Under the pieces are notes generated by a model. It was not told where the DNA came from. It saw only the letters and a list, made by a program, of their open reading frames with translations, and searched no databases. Source: Monosporascus cannonballus (Eukaryota; Ascomycota; Sordariomycetes; Xylariales). From it: a DNA stretch of 64,000 nt. Shown piece after piece: positions 35,751 to 48,689 of this stretch (position 1 is its first letter; every line of letters begins with the position of its first letter). The position numbers were made by a program, and so were the translations under genes. Where the stretch lies: positions 62,001-126,000 of the forward strand of contig QJNS01000085.1 in NCBI GenBank assembly GCA_004154925.1. Reading direction: 5' to 3'.

Positions 35751-36899
35751 ATGACAGGCAAGCCGCGCATCGTCCTCGGCCTCATGGGCTTCGGGCCCGA
35801 GGGCAGTCCCGGGGCCCGGATCACGAGCCTGGACGAGTTCAAGAAGACGCTGGACATGTTCAAGAGCCGCGGATACAACGAGGTCGACACGGCTCGTCTC
35901 TATATCGGCGGCCTCCAGGAAGGGTTCACCAGGGAAGCTGGGTGGAAGGAGAGGGGGCTTTCGATCGCGACTAAGGTCTGGCCGGCCCCGCCGGGATCCC
36001 ACGCACCGGAGGCCCTGGAGAAGACGTTCGAGACCTCTCTGAAGGAGCTCGGGACGGACTCTGTTGATGTGCGTTCTCCTAGCCTGGCTCTCCCATTTCC
36101 CGAGTTGTCCCTGGAGTTAACCAATCTGTAGATACTGTACCTGCACGCTCCCGTGAGCCGCCGTGAGCCATGCAGAATGAACGTGGATTACTAAACCGAA
36201 GCGCAGGACCGCTCCGTGCCCTTCGCGGACACGCTCGAGGCCGCGGACAAGTTGCACAAGGCGGGCAAGTTCAAGCGTCTCGGGCTGAGCAACTACGCGG
36301 CGTCCGAGGTGGCCGAGATCGTGACGACGTGCCGGTACCGCGGGTGGGTGCGGCCGACGGTGTACCAGGGGGTGTACAACTGCATCCTGCGGACGGTCGA
36401 GGACGAGCTGATCCCGATATGCCGCCGCTACGGCATAACCTTCGACGCTTACAGTCCCACGGGCGGCGGGTTCCTGGCGGGGAAGATCAAGTCCAAGGAC
36501 GACGACCCGAAGGAGGGCCGGTATGCCCCTGGACCCTTCAGCGCCTGGCTGCGGGCCCGCTACTTCCGCGACGGCATCATCGACGGCGTGCAGCTGATTC
36601 GCACGGCCGCCGAGGAGCGCGGCCTCGGCGTCATCGAGGTCGCCATGCGCTGGCTTGTGCACCACTCGAAGCTGAAGATCGTGGACGGGAACGACGGCAT
36701 CGTCGCGGCCGGCTCCAGCCTTCGGCAGATAGAGGAGAACCTGGACTACCTCGAGAAGGGGCCCCTTCCGGATGACCTCGTCGAGGTGCTCGACAGGGCG
36801 TGGAAGATGGCCAAGGGTGATGCGGGGCCGTACTACCAGGTGCCCTTGGAATACGCATATGATACGCAGGAGGTGCTTTTCGGACCTGGGAGCAAGTGA
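35751..36899 (+). CDS. Aldo/keto reductase (AKR7, aflatoxin-aldehyde-reductase-like)
   Basis: Three exons, 35751-36068, 36132-36152 and 36207-36899, give 343 residues; all introns are GT-AG and phase 0 (63 and 54 bases). Aldo/keto reductases are cytosolic NADPH-dependent TIM-barrel enzymes reducing aldehydes and ketones. The catalytic tetrad is visible: Asp 46 and Tyr 51 in NEVDTARLY, Lys 75 in ATKVWP and His 111 in LYLHAPD. The substrate-loop block FKRLGLSNYAASEVAEIV and the coenzyme-side segments YSPTGGGFLAGK and GIVAAGSSLRQIEENL follow as in AKR7 enzymes. The middle exon is only 21 bases and encodes ILYLHAP, including the catalytic His, so correct splicing of this micro-exon is essential. 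The start ATG at 35751 sits in a good context (CATC at -4 to -1). The physiological substrate is unknown; no toxin-pathway neighbours are present. Confidence 0.93.
36132..36152 (+). other. 21-base micro-exon carrying the catalytic His of the reductase
   Basis: Flanked by CTGTAG acceptor and GTGAGC donor. Its seven codons ILYLHAP are exactly the residues needed between DSVD and DRSVPFAD in aldo/keto reductases. Skipping it keeps frame but removes the active-site His. Confidence 0.88.
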
Positions 36900-37233
36900 G
36901 CGAACGGGAGGAAGTAGTCCTGTATCGCGGGGACTTCTACCGGAAGAATCCACAAGATAGGTATATGCTAGATGGTGATTCCGTCAATGGAAAGCAAGTG
37001 ATCTATAGCTCACTTCTAAGCTAAGTACGTATAGACCCATCTTAAAGCCTATGTAGGTAGGCTCGTATCTCGCATCTCATAGCCTTAACAGTCTCCAACG
37101 TTTCCTATTTCCGGGGCAATCCAACCTGGCTTTCTCAGCCTTGTCTTCTGAATATGAGTCTCAGAGTGACCTCCATCGAATCCAAGCCATCAGTCGACTC
37201 CAACTAAGTAATACAATTCATTGTTCACCCACT
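36900..37233. other. Convergent intergenic region
   Basis: 334 bases between the reductase stop and the end of the degenerate gene. Nothing notable is seen. Confidence 0.5.
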
Positions 37234-38053
37234 CTAGCTGCCCATGTCCGCGCCAGCATCCGCCTTGTCCGCGCTCGACAGGACCGTTCCGCCTGCTCCA
37301 CCGACACCCTCAACGGCTACACGGAAGGCGTCGAGCATGACATTGAGGAACGCCTCCGCGAGCCGCGATCTCCGTCCGGGATCCCGGAGCCGGGCATCGA
37401 GCAGCTGGTTCTTCGCGCGCGCCCGGCCACGACATCGTCGCCCTCATCCTTCATCTCGGGCTTATACAAGCCCCCGCGGAAGCGCGCGTGCCAGACGTGG
37501 TCCCGCAGCGAGCGCGCGCGCACAGGTCGTCTGAGAGACGAATACTGCCGCCACCGTGGCCGTAGGAGTTGGCCGGCTCCTCGGCCGAAGCGCCGTCGAG
37601 GTGCTTGGTCGCGAGCGTCAGCTCGCTGCCGGAGACCTCCCAGAAGAACCGGGGGACCCGCGCGGGAAGCCGCAGGATTGTCGTTGCGGAATCCGAGGCA
37701 GGTTTACCAGATGGTGAGGATGATGATGATCCCGGGAGCTGACTGTCTGGGGTTGCTCCTCTGCCGGTTGTTGACGCCGTAGTGGGCTGGAAAGTAGTGG
37801 CGGCGCCGCCGCCGCTGGGCGAATTTGCATGGATCCCTATCGGCGGGGCGACTCCACGTGCGGGCGGCTCGCCGGCCCCAGCACCACGGAGTCTCACACC
37901 ATCGGAATTGGAATTGGGCAGGGACGTCTCTTGATCAGCTGCGCCACGGACAGAGGAAGCTTCTCTATCGCGCCTATGCTTTTTGGAGCGTTCCCCGTGC
38001 GAGTCGGTTTCTGAGTGTGCTGACAGGCGGCGCTTCTTGCTCCTAGATGTCAT
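37234..38053 (-). pseudogene. Degenerate GC-rich gene with two frameshifts, unknown product
   Basis: Starting at ATG 38053 (MTSRSKKRRLSAHSETD, with basic NLS-like KKRR and KKHRR), a frame runs about 180 residues to RLSDDLCARAR near 37,520. It then continues in another frame as SLRDHVWHARFRGGLYKPEMKDEGDDVVAGRA, and after a second shift as KNQLLDARLRDP...RLAEAFLNVMLDAFRVAVEG, ending at TAG 37,234-37,236. Both shifts fall in runs of alternating G and C and each fits gain of one two-base unit. The joined sequence reads like one coherent, partly helical C-terminal domain, but I cannot name it. It could be a recent pseudogene or two sequencing errors in GC runs. The first ~130 residues are Ser/Gly/Pro-rich and probably disordered. 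Confidence 0.5.
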
Positions 38054-39474
38054 CGCGGCGGGTGCAGCTGCGTGGTCGCTGTCGTCCTCCGCCCGGCGCT
38101 GTCCAACGGTGCGTTGCTGCCGGGGCCTTCAGCCGCTGGGGGGAGTGGGAGCTTCTTCGCCGTTAAGACGCGCACCGCACCTCTTACCGCCCTGGGCCGG
38201 TAGATCCGAGGCCTTCCCGTCGGTGTAGTTGCTGCCTTCCGAACCGGTGGAAACGATGCTCCGGGTTCCGGTAGGCTCTCGATCCTGTTTCTTTTTCAAG
38301 CCGACGCCGGTAAGCTCCATGGTATCTGAACCGACAGGTTCTGCATGTCTTCACCTTATAGTTACCCGAAAGGCTCTGAGACATATCAATCGGCCGAGTC
38401 CGCCTACATTTGGTGCAAACCCTTCGATTGGTGGATGCAAGCTCGTTGCGTTTTGAGATTTCTCATGAGTCCTCCTGTATTGGAATTTTCTCAGAGCTTG
38501 TCAACAGACACGGCATCTCTTACTGTGGTTACCGGAAATTGTCTGTACGAGTTCCGCCAGCGGCTTGAATCGGAGGCATCGACTACATTTCCTAGCCTCT
38601 CCCCTACGGCCTGGATGGGAGCTGGATGGGCCATGGGATGAGGGTACGTTTCCGGACGCACCACTGTTGTCCTGGTCGCCACCCTCCGAGTCTGTGCCGG
38701 CGCCGTCCCATTCTCCATCAGATTGATTGACCGGGGAACCACTCGGAAAATCCTAAGTCTTGCCTGCCGAGCCAGCTTCCCCGTTCCCATCGGGATCGTG
38801 AGAACCTCCCCAGCTCTCTGAATTGTTGGGGACTAGGGCTGATTCGCGGTCCGACGGACCGTCTTCCTGATCACGGGACCGGTCGCGCACCTCAAGGTCT
38901 CTGACAGCCGAGTGCGAAGGCTGAGCGTCTGATATGGTGTGAAGACTTCGTGTTCCTGGCGAGTGCTCGCACTTGGTCTCAGTCCCCCTACAAGACATCG
39001 GAGTCGCTGGCAACAAGGCAGTAGTCACACTAGGGGTGTCCGACGTAGCCTCGGTCCCTGTGGGGGCTGAGACTTGCGACGAGTTCTTCGGTAAGGGGCG
39101 ACCTATGAGGGATTCTACCTCCTTCAGGATGGACTTGTCCGACTGTGACATACCTCGGCAAGCTTCTGCGCCAATGATGTGGGTTCGTTGGTAGTGTCGC
39201 TGGAAGCACTTGTAACAACTGACTGGGCCATGGTCGGGCTTTCGTGGGTGGGCTGTGGAGTGTCGGACTTGGATCCGCTAGGTTGATCGGGGGTCGATAG
39301 AGTGCTTTGGGCGGTGGTGACTGTCGGGGCCGTGTCATCGTCTACAGCACGGCAAGTCCCACTGGAATCCCTCCTGATGTCCCGAATACCTTGCGGCGAT
39401 GAAGCCGGCTCGGCCCCTAAGTGCATTTGGTAGACAAGCAGATGATTTGTGTTACCTATGGCGACGTGATACAC
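38054..39474 (-). other. Ser/Thr-rich open frames, possibly the upstream part of the same degenerate gene
   Basis: Three minus-strand frames follow each other: 39,474-39,124 (ends TSLAQKLAEV), 39,151-38,753 (SQSDKSILKEVESLIGRPLPKN) and 38,790-38,491. The first two overlap at a point where removing two bases would give a continuous helical segment. All are rich in Ser, Thr, Asp and Gln. I do not recognise them. They may be exons or the broken N-terminal half of the gene at 37,234-38,053. Confidence 0.3.
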
Positions 39475-39995
39475 TAGATCGATGTGGTGGTCTGGTCTGT
39501 TCCCTCGAAAGCTATCGCGTCTGTAGCAGATATAACAAAGAGGATGATGCTTGCGTAGGGCATCCTGTAAGACTGGACGGTATCTGAACTTATACTCAGC
39601 GACGTGCTTACGGCCTTGGGGGACGGCCGACGGTGGTTCTCTACCATTCTGTTTTATAAAGGCATGCGATTCCCGGGAAGCAGTGGTGCCGTCCTATAGA
39701 CACACAATAGGGATCACATCGTGAAAGCTGCCTAAGAACGGAGAGTTTAAGTCACGGGATGAAAGCGAGCATAATGGTATAATGGTGTACACAGTCAAAA
39801 ATACCGTGGCCGATAAGTAGAAGTCAGTAGAAGTCTCCATTCGCCACTCACGTACACCTAGGGATGCCCGCCACCTGCTTGAACGCCTATGCCGAGGGGA
39901 GTAAAAGGGGCATATCCTAAGACCATATCACGTTATCATACCTTCGTAAGTCATATCCCATCAATGGAAGCCATTCAAGCCTCGGTATCCTGCTT

Positions 39996-40901
39996 CTACT
40001 CCTTTTGTCTGTGATTCGGGTCGGCCGGGTCGGTGGTGGGAACACTGGGCAGCTGGTTTGCCTTGGCCTCAACTTCAGCCTTGGTCTCGGCTTGGTGGCC
40101 TTCATCAAGGTCTGCTTCTGCCTTTGTCCCTTGGTCGGCCGAGGTCTCGGTGGCAGGTGGGAAGAAGCGGCTGTCCAGACAAGCCAAGATTAGCATCGCA
40201 TTCACCAAAGGTAAGCCCATGTGGCTAGCGGGCAGATACTGGGGATCAACTCACGGAAGGGCTTGGTTGTATGCTCGGACGTCTTTCTCCTCGAAGGTAA
40301 CGAAGATGACCTTGTCGAGCTTCTTGCCGTCGTCGCCGTCAAGGAAGGAAGCGACGGTCTCACAGGCTACCATAGCGGCATCGCGGCTGGGATAACCGTA
40401 GATTCCGGTGCTTATGCCGCTGAACGCGACGGTCTTCAGGCCGTGTTGGACAGCTAGCTCTAGACTGGACTTGTAGCAGCTCTGGAGCGAAGCCTTACTC
40501 CGCTCGGGGCGAATCTCGTCGTAGATTGGACCGACAGCATGGATGACCTTCTTGCAGGGCAGATTGTAGGCGTCGGTGATCTTGGAGGAGCCCGTCTCGC
40601 AGCCACCCAGGGTCCGGCATTCTGAGAGAAGCCGAGGGCCGGCGGCTCGGTGAATGGCGCCGTCGACCCCGCCACCCCCCCGCAGTGACTTATTAGCGGC
40701 GTTCACGATGGCATCGACAGCGAGTGTGGTGATGTCGCCGCGTATCAAGCCAACGCGGTCGTTATGGTCTGAGGTCCGTTTCGACGAAGAAGGAGAAGAG
40801 GTATCCAACTTCTTCAGCTTGTAGAGAAGCTTAAGTGTGGGAATGTCGGCAGCAGCGATGGGGGCCATTCTCCCAGTGACGATGGTGCGTGGCATTCGCA
40901 T
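39996..40901 (-). CDS. Macro-domain protein, probable ADP-ribosyl hydrolase (MacroD type)
   Basis: Two exons, complement of 39996-40170 and 40255-40901, with an 84-base GT-AG intron, give 273 residues from the ATG of MRMPRTIV. MacroD-type macro domains remove mono-ADP-ribose from acidic residues or hydrolyse O-acetyl-ADP-ribose. Motifs in order: VGLIRGDITTLAVDAIVNAAN (adenine and distal-ribose side), SLRGGGGVDGAIHRAAG (catalytic Gly-rich loop with Asp), CKKVIHAVGP, and GISTGIYGYP (phosphate loop). The domain spans about residues 45-210 and appears complete. The second exon adds a short charged tail rich in Glu, Ala and Lys that looks disordered. An N-terminal ~40-residue extension (PTLKLLYKLKKLD) precedes the domain as in MACROD proteins. 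It is the last intact gene before the transposon block, about 280 bases from the first LTR. Confidence 0.9.
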
Positions 40902-41182
40902 GAGGTCTTCCACCTTCAATAGGACGTATCATATGTGCAGAAGATATCTGGGCGGACGTTGCATGTTTTGTATGGTAGATACATGCTATTATTACCCGGT
41001 ATGTGTAAATGCTATATACCGTATTAACTTGGCAAATTGAGCCAAAGCTAAAAAAGGCTTCTAACTGTATATAGCAGCGATTTTCAGTGATCTTCGGCGC
41101 TTAGCCCTTTATACCCTAGCTGCCGTTTGTGGCGAATATCAGACTTTGACTTTCGCCACGGGCTGCCACACGTAGCGATAAG
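40902..41182. other. Host sequence between the macro-domain gene and the first LTR
   Basis: Promoter-side flank of the macro-domain gene. It contains an 8-base inverted repeat (GTGGCGAA ... TTCGCCAC) near 41,130-41,161. The last five bases, ATAAG (41,178-41,182), are one copy of the target-site duplication of the adjacent element. Confidence 0.6.
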
Positions 41183-41345
41183 TGTCGGCTAGCAGGGGGT
41201 GCTCTAGCACCCCATATACGGAAGATTCCCTCTGATCGGAACATATATGTTCCGGGACTAAATCACCTTAAAGTGCAGTGCGCGTTCTAAAGCATCTGCA
41301 ATTAGTTAATAATATATATATAACTAATATCACTTATATTTAATA
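41183..41345 (+). repeat. 5' LTR of copia-type element 1
   Basis: 163 bases, same length as the 3' copy. Nearly all differences between the two are C/T or G/A transitions, concentrated in the inner half of this copy; its last six bases TTAATA stand where the 3' copy has CTGACA. Confidence 0.88.
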
Positions 41346-44300
41346 ATTAATAATTTTATTTGTTTAATTAAGACATATATTAATTTAATTAGCTAGTATT
41401 AAGACGATATAAATTATTTATTAATTATAATTATCGAAATATATTAATAATAATAATAGTAACCGTACCGTTAATATCCTCCGTTATTTATAAAGGACCT
41501 AAAGATTAAGATTATTTTAAAGGCGAATTCTAATTTAAAGTATATACGTTCGATATTTAGAATTATATTAATTTTAATTAAAACTTTTAGTGATTTATTA
41601 GATTTATAAAATTTAATATAATTTTCTATTTAAAAAATAAATTTATTATATAATATGAATTAATATCCTCAGCAGTTTTTTATTTATATTTATATTTTTC
41701 GAAAAAGTTATTAAAGAAATCGATTATACCAATTACCTAATAAATACCTTTAAGATAACGACCGAAAATAAATAAGCTTATAATTAGAAATTTACGGCAT
41801 ATATTTACAAAAATCGGAAGTACGATATTTTCTTTAAAATATTAATAATTTTACGAAATAAATCTTAAAGTCGATATTTCCAGTAATTACAGAAATTAAC
41901 TTTTCTCCAGGAAAAGATTTACAAAAATAATATATTAACTTAGGTAAATTAAGTAAAATGTACGATAATAAGCTTTCAATTAATATTTAACGAAAATATT
42001 CCGAAATATTAAAATAAATTTTAAAATTTAATAAAAAATATAACGAATAAATCGTAAGATAATAATATGGTCTTTTAAAAACGAAAACGACGATTATATA
42101 AGTTAATAACTGATATATAATATTAGCCTTTATAATTAGGATATAGATTATTATTTTTCAAATAATAAAGAAAACCGAAATTAATAACGGTATAATTAAT
42201 TTTTAAAAAGCGGTAATTAATTAATTGGATTATTAAGTTATAATTTATTTTATATTTATATTATAAAATATTAAAATAATGTTTTTAACATTTTACGAGA
42301 TATTTGCAAATTTTTTAATTAATACGATTTTAATTAGGAAAATCTTAAAAATATTAATCTTTAATTATAAGGAAAAATTTTAAGCTATAGGCCGAAACGA
42401 AATAACCGTAAAGGTTTTTATATAGATTAAAACGGTAATAAGCGAAAACGTTAAGAATTAAACGTATAAGGTATCCGTTATAAAACGTATTTAATTAATT
42501 ATTATATATTATTTAATTATTATTATATATGTTTTAGAAAAGGTTTAAAAGGTTTCCGTTTTAATAATAAAATAATAATATATGTTTAAAGACGAATTTT
42601 TGCCGATTAGTTTTTAAAGAAAAAAAAATCAATTATTTATCGAAAATTATGGAAAAGTTTATTATATAAAAGATAGATTAATTTTTAAAAAGAGTGCGAT
42701 AAATATTAATATGTTTTTTGATTATTAAATAACTTAACGCCATAAATATTTTATTTTATTTTTAAAAAAATATAATTGTATTGGACTTAAAGTCTATAAA
42801 ATATATTTTTAACTTAATTAGTAAATTTTTAATTTTTAAATTTACTGTATAAGGTAATGAAATATACGTAGGTAATAATTGTATCCCAATTAAGAGGTAG
42901 GAAAAGGTTAATATAATTTTTCGACGTTTTAACGGTATAAAAGTACTACGTTTGTATAACGTAATATATTGCGAAAGTTTCGTATGTAATTTGGTATTTT
43001 TCCGGCAGTTCCGGAAAAAAAGTTATTAATAAAATAACCGAAAAATTAATATTTTATTCGAAATAAATATAAGTAAGTAATTATTACGTTAATAAATAAA
43101 TTTAATTAATTTGATATCGAAAATATTAACGTAATAATTATTTATATAATTTTAATAACTTATAAACGAAAGATTAATTCGTAAATAACAGAATTATTAC
43201 AAATCGGTAACGATATTATATAAAACTTAAAATTAAAATATCCAAAATCCGAAATAATTATTTAATTATAATCTCATACGAAAAAAATCTGCCTAAAAGG
43301 TTTTATAATAATCGAATATTAAGTATGTAATAAGGCGAAAGTTAAAAGGTTAATATGCCGTAAGCCAAAAAAAATATCTCGATTAAGACAAAAAATTGCT
43401 TTCGATTTTATAAATTTTAAAAAAAACCTTGAAAAATATAAATACGTTATATTTGCCATTAATAGATATTTAAGTTTTATCTGGGATATTTACCTTAAAA
43501 ATCGAAAGCAAAATATATTAATTATAACGTTTCGATATTTTTTAAAAATTTAAAAAAATTAAAATAAAATCTTTTCATAAATAATTAAATACGATAACGA
43601 AATTTTAAAAAAATTACTAATTTCGAAATATGTTTTAATCGTTTTTTAGTATTAAATTTAAATCCTTAATATTATATATCTAGATTTATAACGAAAATAT
43701 AAAATATTTAAAAGGTATAATTTAAAAAAATAATTACAATACGAAATGGCGTTAAAATATTCTTATTTTTAATCGTATATATTTTTAAAGCAGTAATATA
43801 TTTATATAATCGTATTTTTAGATATATATTGTTTTGGCAAAATTTATACGATGTATATTATATTTATTTAACGTATAAATATAACGTTATAATATTTAAT
43901 CGAAAGTTTTAATAAGTTTATTTACGAATATACGGTTATATGGTTTACGTTATAATAATTACCGCTATAAAAAATTTTAAAAATTAAATCTTAAAGCATA
44001 AATTGGTTATTTCGTTAATTACCGATTTACGAATATTTACGAAATTTGAAACTTATTAATTATTAAGGTTACTATTATTCAAAATATATAATTTAACAAA
44101 AAGGTTATTTTTTAAGTAATATTAAAAATTTACAAGATAACTTTTTATATATTATAGAAACAAAATTACAAAAATTATTTCGATAAATAAAAATATTTAA
44201 TTAAAACGATAATTATTTAACTTATATATAAAAAATATAAAAAATTTAAATAAAATAATTTAATTACCGGCTATATAAAAGGAATAGTTTTAAAAAGATA

Positions 44301-45648
44301 TTAACGCGAAATACGTACGGAATAAGGAAAAACAAACCTGTTTGTAAAAAATTAATTATCCTTATACGACCGTTATATTTGAATTATTTTCGTCCTTTGG
44401 ACCATTACTGTTATTAGCGTTTGCCGTAATAATTATTACGATTATTACGCCGACGGAAGAAATAAAAGTAGCCCTAGGTTTTCTTTATATTGTTTAACCC
44501 AAAATAACGGTAAAAGACAAATGTATTTTATAGGTGGTAAACGTAAGTTTTCCGTATGTTCTATATTGAAAAGGTATTATCCGAAACGAATATAAAATAT
44601 AGGAAATTACATTTAATGTAAGACGTTTAACATTTTTTATAAGTACGTATAATAACCGGCCGGTAAGTTGCAGAAATTTAAAGAAATTAATTATTTAAAA
44701 TACGTATTATTTTAATCGGAAAAATAATAATACTTTGATATATAAAAAAGCATTTAGATTATAAAACCGGATATATAAATATAATTTATCGCTACCGCCA
44801 CGAAGCCATAAAAAATTAAGTATATATTTGTTAAAAGAAATGTTCCGTAAAGCCGAAAAAGCTTATTTGCAAAATTATAAGAAAATACGATTTTAAAAAG
44901 CCGTTAATCAGTTTTTTGTTAAAAAGAAATAAGTTTTAAAGTATATATAAGTTATTATTTATAAGTTTATTAAGTATAATTGGTTTTAAAAGTATAAGGC
45001 CCGTTTTTTTATACAAAACGATTAATAACTTAAGACCGTTTATAATAATATATATATAATTATCCTTATTAAAAAGTTATTTTAAGCTTTAATTATTATT
45101 ATAATTAAGTTCGATTTAAAACTTAAGTAATATAACGTTATAATTATCTTTATAAATATTAATTTATTTTATAAAATATATATAAAAATATTCTTAAAAT
45201 ATTTCTAACGTAATAAAATTTTCTTAATTAAAAAAGTATTATATGGATTAAGAGAATTATTTTTGTTGTAATAAAAGGATTTTATTAAAATATTTAAAAA
45301 ATTAGAATTTAATTTTGTTTTTTTATAAACTTTATTATTTTATTCGTTAAAAGGTATTTATTTTTTTGTAAATAATATTATTATAACATATCGCTAAAAA
45401 ATTGGAATTTTATCGATTAATTAATTTAACAAATATAAAAACGGTATATTTTAATAAAGGATAAAAACTTATAGTAATTTTTCGATATCGCAATAATTAA
45501 AGATAAACCTAATAGAAAAATTTAATTATCTTAATCCGACTTTATAAATAAATAAATTAACTTAATACTTAAAAAATTTAAATAACCTTTTAAAAATATT
45601 TATAACTGGCATTAAGTTATTACCGAATTTTAATTTAATTTATTTAAA

Positions 45649-45653
45649 CTTCG
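45649..45653 (+). repeat. Target-site duplication CTTCG, left copy
   Basis: CTTCG immediately precedes the gypsy 5' LTR. The same five bases follow the 3' LTR at 52,291-52,295. Confidence 0.85.
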
Positions 45654-45983
45654 TGTTATAACCTAACGGGCTGCGGCCTCAGGAAACGGTCGCAACAATA
45701 ACTAAGCCATGTGGGTCGAGTCACGTAATGGCTCGACAGGATCGATCGTAGAGCCTTTAGAGCCAGGCTCGACAGGATGAAAAAAATTAGGTATAAAAAT
45801 ATTTATTAATTCCATAATTTAAATAACTTTAATTTGCAATAATAATTCGTTACCTAAGGCACCTTTGGTATTACGAGATGTAATACGTTCCTATATTTAT
45901 TACTTAGATTCCCACGATATTTCTGTTAATATAAACCCGTACAACTTAGATTTAATAATTAGTTAAATTACTTAGCTATTATA
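45654..45983 (+). repeat. 5' LTR of the gypsy element
   Basis: Begins TGTTATAACCTAACGGG and aligns along its length with 51,926-52,290. It lacks the 35-base duplication seen in the 3' copy. Confidence 0.85.
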
Positions 45984-47079
45984 CATTACAAGTTTTTGTT
46001 CAGTAATACCGTTAAATTCTGAGCAATATTTAACATTGTCAAAATGTCGACCAGCATTTAGGAAACTCTTACTTAGCAGTTTTAAGCTTGGATTCGGAAG
46101 CTGGAAAAAAAAGTCCGATAATTTAAGGTTATGCCTGCCTAACCCTTTCTCGCCCACATAAAGCCAAAAAAACCAGAACCTTACGATAAAAAGGGTAACT
46201 CTTAGACTTTTTTAATTTAGGCATAAGTTTACTTTCGCTTTCTAAATCTTAATAACCCAGCGAATATGGTCCTAGTAATAAAAATATACCTGATAAAAAA
46301 TACGGCTAATTAATTTAAGCCCATTATAAAAAATTTTCTAAAAATAAAAAAAGTAAATAAAGAAAATTTTATTAATAAAAATTTTTTAACTTATACCAAT
46401 TTCGAAAATAAAATGCGCAATAATTTCGGTAATCCGGATAAAAAATAATTAACGGCTTAATAATTTTTACAATTCCGATAAAAAAATTTACGTCTAAATA
46501 TACCGTAATCTTTAAAAGTTTTACGGCTAAGGCAAAATAAGGAAATAATAAAGCCGATATCTTTATCGACATATTTTATAAAAAGCTAAAAAATAATATG
46601 AAAAATAAAATTATTCGAATTAAACGATTAATTGCTTTAAATCGGTATATCGTAAAGGTAATTAAAATTAATAATCGACAATTTAAAAAACGATAAGAAA
46701 AAAAGAATAATATGCCTTATGCTTAAGATATAAGTTTAACTAAGGGAAAAAACGAAACATACTTTTTATTTCTTATGAAACGGCGCTAGAACCTATGGAA
46801 CTTGGCGTTACCCATAGATAAAATTAAAGCTAAATTAAATGCTTTAATTATAGCAAAATAGAATATAAAGTTTATAAATATAAAAAACCCAAGAAATTAC
46901 GATAGGATAATTAGACCCCTATATCGGAAAAATAATTTAGGAATAATTAAAAAAATAATAATAAAGTTATTAATATAATTTAAGCCAAGTACGAATCAGA
47001 CTTATAACAAAAAGTTCAATAAGGATAATTACGATAAGAGATTCGACGAAGGATACAAAAAACCAAAAAGCTGATTTAA

Positions 47080-47130
47080 TAGGTATTATATGTACGGTAA
47101 AAAGCGTTATAAGGATAATTACGCAAATAC
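47080..47130 (+). pseudogene. Degenerate gag zinc-knuckle of the gypsy element
   Basis: The local frame reads RYYMYGKKRYKDN. The spacing is that of a CCHC knuckle, but Tyr occupies Cys and His positions, as expected from G-to-A or C-to-T transitions in TGC and CAC codons. Confidence 0.6.
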
Positions 47131-48689
47131 TAGAATTAAATAAAGGAAATTTGTCCCGGAACCCCCGATCGATACAGCAAAATATATGCCATATACTGTC
47201 GACGACGAGAATATCTTAATTACGAAAAATAAAAACAATATATTTACGTACGAATTACTTACATATATTATAAGGGATTCGACTTTTTAAATCGTATCGG
47301 GCATAATAAGAATAGTAAATAATAATATCGACAGTTTTGAATTATAATTTCAAAAAATATCTAATAATTGACCGAAATAAAAAGCTAGCCTGAAAAAAAT
47401 AATATCCGCAGGAAAACCCTTTTTATTATTATAAATAATATAATTATTAAACGGAAAAAAAGTTAATTTAGCGTACGGTAAAAAAACATTATCAGAAAAT
47501 TATTACGGATTTCCATTTTTAATTAGCATTTATTATAAATCTCCAAGAAAAAAAAGTTATTAAAAAATACGTTAATTTATAAAAAATCTTTAAAATGACA
47601 GCCAAAATAACATATAATAAGATGTAATCGTAAATATAAGAGAATAATTTATTCGATAAGAAAAGGAATTACAAAAGAACTAGGAATAACTAATACGGTT
47701 TAAAGGAACAGTACGCCGACAATAACGACAAATATAGCAGCTTAACGCGTTAAACGAAAAACATAAGTAAGGTTCGACAAACTCGAATAAAAATTAAAAA
47801 AAAATTACTTATAAAAAAGCCGCAGAATAACAAAACCTAAAGAAATTAAAGAGAATTCCCAAAAAAGGCTTTAAACGCAATAATAAAAGACGTTAACGAT
47901 TTTATTACCTTAGAAATACGAATCGGAATATATTAATATATCGTAATGGTAAATTACGGAACTTTGGGCGGAAATTACATTATATCAAATATGGTTAACG
48001 AACTTAAATTACTATAAAGATATAAGTTGGAACATTATATAGCGACGAATGCCAAAAATTAAGAATTCGTTTATAATAACGGAAAAATTATACGCAAAAT
48101 TAATCACCTCGAGATTTTTATTTAAAAACGATACCAAACGGTTAATTTCGATATCGTTCCATTTAGGAATTACAATGTGATCTTAAGATTACTATAGATA
48201 CGCCAATACGGAATTTTAATTAACGGCGGAATTAGCCAAATAAAATTTATTTTACTCCCCATAAACAAACAAAAAAAAAGTAAAATTTTAATACTTAATC
48301 GAGAATAACGATAAGTACAGACATAAAAATACGATAAATACTTTATTATTAAAAAAAAATAAAATACAAAAAAAAACGGGTATTAAAAAATATAACATAT
48401 CATTATTATTATCAGAACGAAACTAAAACAACTGAATAACGATCTGGAATAATAAGAATAACGGCTCCAAAAATTAAAAAAATCTGATTAATATACCACC
48501 ATAATACCATAAATACGAACAACTTTTTTAAAAAAAGCTTAATACAAAATTATTAAAATATAACGAATAAAATTATAAGATAATTTTTAAAAAAGGATCT
48601 TCGATAAAGTTTTACCCTATTTACAATCTTAATGAAAACGAATTACGTATTTTCAAAAAATATCTGAAAAATCGGTTACAAAAAGGATG

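Noticed and set aside
36117..36953. A 278-codon open frame antisense to the aldo/keto reductase
   Set aside because: Shadow frame of a GC-rich exon; the sense strand has the full catalytic tetrad.
39141..39160. An 11-base GTATGT...CACAG intron near 39,150
   Set aside because: Far below the minimum intron length for fungi; treated as a two-base frame discrepancy instead.
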